DNA of 9,991 nt, from assembly GCA_937901285.1 (NCBI GenBank), contig CALCHI010000064.1, positions 1-9,991 on the forward strand, given 5' to 3'. This document shows positions 1 through 5,972 of the stretch, in pieces. The DNA comes from UBA8437 sp003445035 (lineage in GTDB: Bacteria > Planctomycetota > Planctomycetia > Planctomycetales > Planctomycetaceae). The notes beneath the pieces were generated by a model. That model searched no databases. It was not told the DNA's origin and saw only the letters and a list, made by a program, of their open reading frames with translations. The translations under genes were made by a program, and so were the position numbers. Numbering within the stretch: position 1 is the first letter of the stretch; each line of letters opens with the position of its first letter.

Positions 1-2295
1 CAGATAAAGAATCTCAAATCTCGCCAGTCCGGGAATCCTGACGACAACCTGGCCACCCGGTTTTCTCGTGAAATCCAACTGCACCGCTTCGTCGAAGTCC
101 GGCGAGACAAGGTACACCGCGTTGACGTTGTCGGCTTTCACCAGCAACCGCATCTGCCGGCCCTTTGCCACGCGATCCAGCACCGACGGATAAGACGTGC
201 TGTAATCGGCGGGAATCCTGGTACGCGGCCGTGTCAGACGCCCACCGATGCAGTTCATCAGGGTCACAAACGTCCCTGGCTGAGTTCCGGCCGAATGGGT
301 GTAACCCTGCACGACGACCCCTGGAGGAATGTTCTCGGCCACGATTGCCGGGCTGTTGCACTCACTTCGCACCAGCTTCGTCAGCAAGCGTGAACACTCG
401 GGAACCCGTGGATCCGTGAAGATCTTCCCCGGATGAACGCCTCCTCCGACGCTGCCGACAGCCGACCTCACATCCGGCTGGAACCCGATGTGAATCGCGC
501 GACCGTGTCCATGGCGATTGAGCGTGACGCTTGGACTGAGGTTCCCCGCAGCGTCTTTGACCTGTGCCAGCACTCGAAGTGCCTCGGATGTGGCCCGGAC
601 CTTGACGTGGCTGGTTTCATTCACGAACGACTCGCCCAGGCTCTGCCCAACACGACTCTTGGCAGAACTCACGATCGTATTGGGAGCCGGCACATCGCCC
701 ACGTAACTGACTCCAAGAGTCTCCGAGAGTCCGAAATCCGACCGCCTTGCCCCGGTTTCGTCATGAAGCGATGTCTGGCCGGTGGCAATCAGTGTTCCAC
801 CGGCATTCACGAATCGCCTGATCTGGCGAGTCTGGGAGTTGGACAATGCACTGGCGTTGGGCAGGACCAGGACGTCGTATCTCCCAAGCCGGCTCGGAGT
901 GAGATCTCTCTCCATGAGCACGTTGTAGGCGACCTGTCCATCCGTCAGCGAGTTACACCACCCGAAGTAATTCATGTACACCTGCGGATTGCTCACCGTT
1001 CGGGTCGTCGAGGGATACAGCACCCCCACGTTTGCCAATGGCTTCAGGCCGGTGTGCAGATCACCCAGTTTCTTCTCCCAGAGAGAGAGAGCCGTCAACT
1101 GGGGACTGAAGCGATCCACGCCCATCTGGTAGAAGTAGCCGCTTCCCTGGGACATCCCCAGCAGCCAGGTGAAGGCCTCGGCACCAGCAGACTGGTTGTA
1201 GAACAGCGTAAAGAACCCGGTGTCCTGGTGTTCCGCGGCGGCCAATGCGTACTTCATGTCGGCTATGACCGACAGGTAGTTGTAGAAGTAGAGCATGTGC
1301 GGGGATCCGGGCTGGCTCTCGGTGAACATCAGATTCCAGCTCCGCGACATGGACTCCAGTTCCAGGTCGTTGCCGAACTGCGACGGCATCGAGTAGCACC
1401 CGAACAGGATCTTGTCCCGGCCTTCCTGTTCATCCAGCGTCCGTCTCAACAGCTCATAGAAGTCTCCGTTTTGCTTGATCCGCCACTTGAACCAGGCCCG
1501 GAAAATCGCGTTGCCGTGGTCTCCGAGGATGGCTTTCGCTTCCTCTCCACTGGGCAGGACGTACCCGGAATCTTTCGTGAATTCCTCGCGACAGTGGGTG
1601 CAGCCGCAGGTCCAGCGATCAACCGCGCTGGAGATGAACTGAACCTCGTCGACCATGAAGCCGTCGACGCCGGTTTGCGCCAGGAGCCGCTTCAGGGACT
1701 TCCGGTACGTGTCCTGAAAATCCGGGTTGTTGTAGCAGACGGTCGCCGCGTTCTTCCAGAAACCCGTGTCGGGATAGCCGGCGGCCGGCTTGCCTGTAAC
1801 AACATTCCATTGCCTTTGGCGGGGGTGCCGGGCTGCGTAGTCGTCAGAGGCAATGTACACGGTGAGATGGCTGATGACTTTCAGTCCGTGGCGGTGGGCG
1901 ATGTCGACATACTTCCGGACCCTGGGAATCATCTCGCCCAGCGGCGGGCAGGCCCAGAAATCTCGATCGCCCGGGACCCCAAGGATGTACCTGGTCTCCA
2001 GGATGATCGTATTGATGCCCTTGGCCACACATTCCTGGGTCTCGGATTCGATGGCCGCTGCCATCTCTTTCGGGCTCTTGACTCCCCACCACGCGGTGTA
2101 ACCGTATCCCGAGCGGCATGATTTCACGTTCCAACGCCAGTCGGACGGGCCTTTCGGGACCGTACGAGGAGCCGCCGAAACTGGCTGCGACAAAGCGGCG
2201 GTGAGGCCCCGTGGAACCACCGGCTCGGCAGAAATCGCCAAGCCCGCGCATAACACGGCCAACACGAAAACCAGAGACAGCAGTATTCGTTTCAT
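1..2295 (-). CDS. Secreted GH42/GHL6-like glycoside hydrolase family protein (3' end outside window)
   Basis: An uninterrupted frame of 765 codons runs from ATG 2295 to base 1 with no stop, so the C-terminus lies beyond the left edge. Residues 1-23 form a signal peptide (KR, hydrophobic core, ISA then EP), so the protein is exported. Residues about 60-400 read as a (beta/alpha)8 barrel of the GHL6 / beta-galactosidase type: NTIILETRY near 95, HGLKVISHLTVY near 136, and GVDGFMVDEVQF at 209-220 with the acidic pair D216-E217 at a likely active-site strand. A CxCxxC cluster (C230, C232, C235) follows, recalling the metal-binding cysteines of GH42. Residues about 420-610 (YDVLVLPNASAL, FVNAGGTLIATG) resemble the GH42 trimerisation domain with its glutamine-amidotransferase-like fold. 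The family is expected to act on carbohydrate; the substrate is unknown and activity is unproven. An in-frame ATG at 2307 would add four residues; neither start has a strong ribosome binding site. It is transcribed divergently from the oxidoreductase gene. Confidence 0.85.
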   Translation of the reverse strand, partial: MKRILLSLVFVLAVLCAGLAISAEPVVPRGLTAALSQPVSAAPRTVPKGPSDWRWNVKSCRSGYGYTAWWGVKSPKEMAAAIESETQECVAKGINTIILETRYILGVPGDRDFWACPPLGEMIPRVRKYVDIAHRHGLKVISHLTVYIASDDYAARHPRQRQWNVVTGKPAAGYPDTGFWKNAATVCYNNPDFQDTYRKSLKRLLAQTGVDGFMVDEVQFISSAVDRWTCGCTHCREEFTKDSGYVLPSGEEAKAILGDHGNAIFRAWFKWRIKQNGDFYELLRRTLDEQEGRDKILFGCYSMPSQFGNDLELESMSRSWNLMFTESQPGSPHMLYFYNYLSVIADMKYALAAAEHQDTGFFTLFYNQSAGAEAFTWLLGMSQGSGYFYQMGVDRFSPQLTALSLWEKKLGDLHTGLKPLANVGVLYPSTTRTVSNPQVYMNYFGWCNSLTDGQVAYNVLMERDLTPSRLGRYDVLVLPNASALSNSQTRQIRRFVNAGGTLIATGQTSLHDETGARRSDFGLSETLGVSYVGDVPAPNTIVSSAKSRVGQSLGESFVNETSHVKVRATSEALRVLAQVKDAAGNLSPSVTLNRHGHGRAIHIGFQPDVRSAVGSVGGGVHPGKIFTDPRVPECSRLLTKLVRSECNSPAIVAENIPPGVVVQGYTHSAGTQPGTFVTLMNCIGGRLTRPRTRIPADYSTSYPSVLDRVAKGRQMRLLVKADNVNAVYLVSPDFDEAVQLDFTRKPGGQVVVRIPGLARFEILYL

Positions 2296-2299
2296 TGAT

Positions 2300-2407
2300 C
2301 GTGACATCCGAGGTCTTGTGGCGGCCACCCGGCTGCGAACCGTCCACAGTATCGCGAACGGCATCCGCTGACACGAGGCTCCGACCGGTTGATGTCCGTG
2401 ACATCCG
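2300..2407. repeat. 11-bp direct repeat (CGTGACATCCG) at 2300-2310 and 2397-2407
   Basis: The same 11 bases occur twice in the divergent gap, with starts 97 bp apart. The second copy is the right half of the palindrome plus CCG; the first abuts and overlaps the two candidate start codons of the glycosidase-like gene. The pairing could reflect two binding sites for one regulator, or chance. Confidence 0.4.
2391..2405. promoter_or_regulatory. Perfect 6-bp-arm palindrome, candidate operator
   Basis: GATGTC-CGT-GACATC has perfect 6-bp arms around a 3-bp centre. It lies 76 bp before the oxidoreductase ATG and 96 bp before the glycosidase-like ATG, where a shared regulator of a divergent pair could bind. 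Its right half recurs next to the glycosidase-like start. That the site is functional is inference; no regulator gene is in view. Confidence 0.35.
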
Positions 2408-2480
2408 GATCACCTTGGGCCATGATCAAGCCCGGTTCACCTCCCTGACGTCGATTTCACTCGCCCCAAGGCCACGCCCA

Positions 2481-3527
2481 ATGTCTTCCTTGCGACTGGC
2501 CGTGATTGGCGCTGGAGTGGTCGGTCGATCGCATGCCCAGAGGATCGTCGAAGCCCCGTCCTGCTCGCTGGTCGGCATCTGCGACAGTGACCCGAAATGC
2601 CAGGATGTGGCGACCGAATTCAACACCGGCTTTTACACCGACAGCGAAAACCTGCTGCAACAGCAGGAACTGGACGGCGTGATCATCGCCACGCCGAACG
2701 CTTCCCACGGCACACTGGCATCGGTTTGCCTCACTCGTGGAGTGCCCGTCCTGGTCGAGAAACCGATTTCCGACACGCTCGACGGAGCTCACGCCATCGT
2801 CGAAGCAGCCGAACAGGCGGGGGTTCCAGTCCTGGTTGGCCACCACCGCCGTCACAGCACGGCCATCCGCCAGACGAAACAGTTGCTGGATGACCGAGCC
2901 ATCGGCGACCTGGTCGCCGCCTCGCTGCTGTGGGCTCTGAAGAAACCCGACGAGTACTTCGACGTCGACTGGCGTTCTCGCCGGCCCGGCGGCGGACCTG
3001 TACTGATCAACCTGATCCATGAACTGGACACGCTTCGCTTTCTCTGTGGCGAGATCGACCGGGTCTTCGCCCAGGCCAGTTCGCAGACGCGACAGCTTGA
3101 AGTCGAAGATTCGGTCAGCATCTCGCTTTCACTCCAATCGGGCGTGATCGCCACGCTGCTGGCCTGTGACAGCACGCCGGCCCCGTGGTCCTACGAAGCC
3201 ACGACCCACGAAAACCCGCTCTATTTCGAGTCCCCGGAAAACTGCTATTTCTTCCTGGGCACCGAAGGCGGACTGGCCTTTCCGCGGCTGGACATCTGGC
3301 GACACGACGACCCCGATGCCGTCGGCTGGCAACATCCCCTGACGCAACACGCACAGGAGATCGCCTCGCGAGACCCTCTCGAGGCACAACTCGAACACTT
3401 CTGTGAAGTCATCCGGGGTAACGCCCAGCCCCTGATCGACGCACGCGACGCCACACGAAGTCTCGCCGTTGCTCACGCGGTACTGGAATCGATTCAGACC
3501 CGGCAGCCGGTCAAACTGACCTCCTAA
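2481..3527 (+). CDS. Gfo/Idh/MocA family NAD(P)-dependent oxidoreductase
   Basis: A 348-residue protein, normal length for this family of dehydrogenases acting on sugars, inositols and related compounds. The N-terminal Rossmann fold is clear: VIGAGVVGRSHA at 8-19 (GxGxxG at 10-15), the acidic end of strand 2 at CDSDP (34-38) and VIIATPNASHG at 67-77. EKP at 93-95 holds the lysine (K94) that is catalytic in characterised members. The C-terminal substrate domain has GGGPVLINLIHELD at 170-183, with H180 and D183 where the family places catalytic or substrate-binding residues. No signal peptide is present, so it should be cytoplasmic. The start was chosen because family similarity begins at once; a weak AAGG lies 9 nt upstream. 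The stop is 30 bp before the dioxygenase gene, implying one operon. The substrate cannot be read from sequence. Confidence 0.92.
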   Translation: MSSLRLAVIGAGVVGRSHAQRIVEAPSCSLVGICDSDPKCQDVATEFNTGFYTDSENLLQQQELDGVIIATPNASHGTLASVCLTRGVPVLVEKPISDTLDGAHAIVEAAEQAGVPVLVGHHRRHSTAIRQTKQLLDDRAIGDLVAASLLWALKKPDEYFDVDWRSRRPGGGPVLINLIHELDTLRFLCGEIDRVFAQASSQTRQLEVEDSVSISLSLQSGVIATLLACDSTPAPWSYEATTHENPLYFESPENCYFFLGTEGGLAFPRLDIWRHDDPDAVGWQHPLTQHAQEIASRDPLEAQLEHFCEVIRGNAQPLIDARDATRSLAVAHAVLESIQTRQPVKLTS

Positions 3528-3557
3528 CACCGTCCTCCTTTACCCTGCCGGCCGCCC

Positions 3558-4334
3558 ATGTCACTGACCGAGTCACAACTGGACGAATTCCACGAACGGG
3601 GGTTTCTGTTTTTCCCTGGTCTTCTGGAGGCAACACGCACCTGCGAACTCCAGGAGTCACTCACCACAGTGCTCGAGCGTCGCGGCCCGGAAGTCATTCG
3701 CGAGGAATCCGATGGTGTGGCACCGCGGTTGGTCTTTGGCGCCCATCAGTTTTCCGAACCGTTCGGCCAACTGGCTTCGTCGCCGGATCTCGTTTCACCC
3801 GTTGGCCAGATTCTCGAAGACGAGATCTACCTGCACCAGAGCCGGATCAATCCCAAGATGGGAATGGGGCAGGGGGGGGCCTGGACCTGGCACCAGGACT
3901 ATCCTCCCTGGAAGACCATTGACGGGATGGCAGAACCGCGCTGCATCGTGGCCACCGTCTTCCTGGACGACTGCACAGCGGTCAATTCCCCGTTGCTGCT
4001 GATCCCCGGCTCCCACAATCACGGCCTGCTGGACTCCCAGCCCCTGACCGACTCGTCTCGTCACGGATACGATCTCCACGGGATCACGACCGCCGACGTG
4101 GAGCAACTGGCCGCCGAGCACGGCATCGAACCACTCATCGGCCCGGCGGGATCTGTCGCGCTGATTCACTGCAACCTGGTTCATGGATCGGCAAACAACG
4201 TCTCGCCGTGGCGGCGAGCCATTCTCTACCTGGTCTACAACGCAGTCAGCAATGCCTGCACGGACACGTCACGGCCGTGGTACCAGAACAACCGTGACTT
4301 CACCCCGTTGTCGCAAGCGGGCAATCCCGAGTAG
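3558..4334 (+). CDS. PhyH-family Fe(II)/2-oxoglutarate dioxygenase, ectoine-hydroxylase-like
   Basis: A 258-residue cytoplasmic protein of the phytanoyl-CoA dioxygenase family. The iron-binding triad is visible: H112 and D114 in TWHQDYPPW, and H209 in NLVHGSANN. R219 or R220, ten or eleven residues on, is placed to bind the 2-oxoglutarate carboxylate. WHQDYPPWKTIDGM followed by SPLLLIPGSHNHG at 144-156 resembles the EctD fingerprint (WHSDFETWH..DGM, then a PGSH element), but with HQD for HSD and a changed PPW segment. It therefore probably hydroxylates a small polar molecule or a related substrate rather than surely ectoine; no ectABC genes are in the window. It follows the oxidoreductase gene by 30 bp, probably in the same transcript. 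I see no clear ribosome binding site. An eight-G run at 3872-3879 lies just before the metal motif. The family call is firm and the substrate is open. Confidence 0.9.
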   Translation: MSLTESQLDEFHERGFLFFPGLLEATRTCELQESLTTVLERRGPEVIREESDGVAPRLVFGAHQFSEPFGQLASSPDLVSPVGQILEDEIYLHQSRINPKMGMGQGGAWTWHQDYPPWKTIDGMAEPRCIVATVFLDDCTAVNSPLLLIPGSHNHGLLDSQPLTDSSRHGYDLHGITTADVEQLAAEHGIEPLIGPAGSVALIHCNLVHGSANNVSPWRRAILYLVYNAVSNACTDTSRPWYQNNRDFTPLSQAGNPE

Positions 4335-4377
4335 ATTGCCTTGAATCGGAAGTCCCCATCAGGACGCACGCCGGACA

Positions 4378-4396
4378 ACAAACCGTCCCTGTTTGT
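4378..4396 (+). terminator. Weak stem-loop after dioxygenase gene
   Basis: ACAAAC and GTTTGT form a perfect 6-bp stem around a 7-nt loop, 43 bp past the dioxygenase stop. No T-tract follows. It could be a weak terminator or part of the leader of the next gene. The rest of the 134-bp gap (4335-4468) shows only the ribosome binding site listed separately and a small GAACGTTC palindrome at 4428-4435. Confidence 0.2.
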
Positions 4397-4455
4397 CGGG
4401 GCGAAACACAGAGCTGCGACACGGCCGGAACGTTCAACAGATCTCCGCAGTGTTT

Positions 4456-4461
4456 GAAGGA
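4456..4461 (+). promoter_or_regulatory. Ribosome binding site deciding the beta-helix gene start
   Basis: GAAGGA lies 7 nt before ATG 4469. This favours that ATG over the in-frame TTG at 4454, which would overlap the site and put five extra charged or polar residues ahead of the signal peptide. Confidence 0.6.
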
Positions 4462-4468
4462 TAGAACC

Positions 4469-5842
4469 ATGCGCATCGTCATGCTGTCCCTGTTGATCCT
4501 GTTTGGAGTCCCATCACTCTCCCTGGCCGGGGACGTTGAGCCCCAGGTCGCCAGGCGGGGCTTCTTTTATCCCGGATATCAACAACTCGAACATCCGTTC
4601 GAGAAACCGGGCAAACAGCACTGGGTGGCCACCGATGGAGACGATGCCGGCCCGGGAACCAAGGCAGCTCCCTGGAAGACCCTCGGGCACGCCGCCAAGA
4701 CCATCAAAGGTGGCGACGTTGTCAATATTCTCCCGGGGCTCTACCTGTTCAACGGCGGTTTTGGCCCGGCCGGATCCAACGAGGACAAGAAGACACTCTA
4801 CCGGGCAGCCGACCCCTCATTCCGCAGTGGTCGCGTGGTGATTTCGGCCGACAAGACCTTTGCCAGCCCCAACTGGAGCTTGTCCGACAATCTCAGCATC
4901 CAGGGACTGTGGATCGGCGGAAGTTTTGCGAACGCTCATAAGAAGGGCGGCGGCAGCTACAGCTCACGCAACAGCGAGATCGTCCGCTGCACGTTCTTCA
5001 ACGCGGCGGGATTTGCCGGTGGGCCGGCCTACGACTGGCTGTTCCAGGACAACCGCATGGTCCACCAGGGAAAGGGCACTCACGGCCACAGCATGTACAT
5101 GGCCGGTGGCATACGACACGACCTGCCGTGGAACAGCCGCAACCTGCGGGTGCTGGGCAACACGCTGGTGGCCGGCGAAGGTTATGGGTTTCACTGCTGG
5201 CATTCTCCGGTCAGTGCCACGATCGCCGGCAATTTCAGCTCGGGAAGCTACTGGAGTATCGTCCTGCAGGGCCCCAACCACTCGTGCCACCACAACGTGT
5301 TCTGGCGACCACGCGGGAACGTCGGTGGCGGTGACAAGGGCATCGTGGGATTCAACGGCTGGCTGCCGGCTCGGCTGCGGCGGTTCGATCACCTCGTGTT
5401 CGGTTCTCCACACCCCGTCTGGCAGGTCGGCTACCCGCCGATTCGATCCAAGCGAACAGTCGAGAAAATCTACCTGCAGTACGACGCGAAGATTCTCGGC
5501 GTACCCGACAACCAGCACTTCCTGCTCAGCGGCAAGACCTGGACCGGCAAACTGGACCTTCCCAAGACCCGCGGTGTGGCGGCGACAATTCCGGAGCCTG
5601 TCGCCGGAGCCGTCCGGCCGGACTTCTTCCCTCGCACCGCCGTAGAAATCGACACCGCCGTTGCGGCAATCAGCAAGTACTTCCGCGAAAACGATCCGCT
5701 CCAGGTCAGCCGTGACAAGAGCGACCGCCTGGAGAAACTCTTCGATGTCCTGAAGATCCGGTACCACACGACACCCGAGGACTACGCCACATTCCCCCCC
5801 ATGGCGCAGGACAAGGATGACGGCACTTACGGCAAGCACTGA
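4469..5842 (+). CDS. Secreted right-handed parallel beta-helix protein (DUF1565-like)
   Basis: A 457-residue exported protein. Residues 1-20 (MRIV, a leucine-rich core, SLSLA before GD) are a signal peptide. HWVATDGDDAGPGT at 51-64, then PWKTLGHAAKTIKGGDVV and ILPGLY, is the DUF1565-type opening of pectate-lyase-fold proteins. Short strand-turn repeats then follow to about residue 340 (for example NLSIQGLWIGGSF, NSEIVRCTFFNAAGF, NLRVLGNTLVAGEGY, SATIAGNFSSGSYW), as expected for coils of a beta-helix. HGHSMYMAGG near 205-214 matches a segment often seen in such folds. The last 70 or so residues are charged, not helix-like, and unknown to me. Relatives bind or cleave polysaccharides, but no catalytic triad can be assigned here, so it may only bind. 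It lies 134 bp after the dioxygenase and 130 bp before the propeller gene, on the same strand. A seven-C run occurs near the end (5794-5800). Confidence 0.88.
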   Translation: MRIVMLSLLILFGVPSLSLAGDVEPQVARRGFFYPGYQQLEHPFEKPGKQHWVATDGDDAGPGTKAAPWKTLGHAAKTIKGGDVVNILPGLYLFNGGFGPAGSNEDKKTLYRAADPSFRSGRVVISADKTFASPNWSLSDNLSIQGLWIGGSFANAHKKGGGSYSSRNSEIVRCTFFNAAGFAGGPAYDWLFQDNRMVHQGKGTHGHSMYMAGGIRHDLPWNSRNLRVLGNTLVAGEGYGFHCWHSPVSATIAGNFSSGSYWSIVLQGPNHSCHHNVFWRPRGNVGGGDKGIVGFNGWLPARLRRFDHLVFGSPHPVWQVGYPPIRSKRTVEKIYLQYDAKILGVPDNQHFLLSGKTWTGKLDLPKTRGVAATIPEPVAGAVRPDFFPRTAVEIDTAVAAISKYFRENDPLQVSRDKSDRLEKLFDVLKIRYHTTPEDYATFPPMAQDKDDGTYGKH

Positions 5843-5961
5843 GCGGCAGCGGCTTCCCAACCGGATCACAGGAGAATGAACCACGCATCACGCGATGCCG
5901 GCGATGACCCCGTCCATGACGTCGCTCCTGTTATGTTGGCGTGCGGTTCCCACGATTTTCC

Positions 5962-5965
5962 AGGA
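5962..5965 (+). promoter_or_regulatory. Ribosome binding site deciding the propeller gene start
   Basis: AGGA lies 7 nt before ATG 5973. The frame is open further upstream, to ATGs at 5895, 5904 and 5916, but those starts lack a well-placed site and would bury the signal peptide 26 residues inside the protein. Confidence 0.55.
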
Positions 5966-5972
5966 TGGACCG

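Larger units (their letters stand above)
2296..2480. promoter_or_regulatory. Divergent intergenic region between glycosidase-like gene and oxidoreductase gene
   Basis: This 185-bp gap separates two genes transcribed away from each other, so it should hold both promoters. I do not see convincing -35/-10 boxes on either strand. It does contain a 15-bp palindrome and an 11-bp direct repeat, listed separately. The frame of the oxidoreductase gene stays open through this gap back to an ATG at 2211, but using that start would put the coding region inside the divergent gene and add residues with no family similarity. Confidence 0.5.

Noticed and set aside
1081..1091. Short GA dinucleotide run
   Set aside because: Only about five copies, inside the glycosidase-like gene in frame; too short to suggest a functional repeat.
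433..2121. Long plus-strand open frame of 562 codons
   Set aside because: It is antisense to the glycosidase-like gene. Its translation lacks any domain, signal peptide or family motif, whereas the minus strand reads as a coherent protein.
1844..2413. Minus-strand open frame of 189 codons
   Set aside because: It is another frame of the same strand over the glycosidase-like gene, with a low-complexity arginine- and glycine-rich translation and no recognisable motif.
2211..2480. Upstream extension of the oxidoreductase gene to ATG 2211
   Set aside because: It would add 90 residues without family similarity before the Rossmann fold and overlap the divergent gene.
4860..5645. Plus-strand open frame of 261 codons
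   Set aside because: It overlaps the beta-helix gene in another frame and its translation is rich in serine, threonine, arginine and alanine, typical of a shadow frame.
4964..5884. Minus-strand open frame of 306 codons
   Set aside because: It is antisense to the beta-helix gene, with no motif or plausible start signal.
5885..5898. GCATC-ACGC-GATGC hairpin before the propeller gene
   Set aside because: A 5-bp stem in GC-rich DNA is expected by chance and no other signal supports it.
5895..5972. Upstream in-frame start codons of the propeller gene
   Set aside because: They lack a well-spaced ribosome binding site and would place the signal peptide inside the protein.
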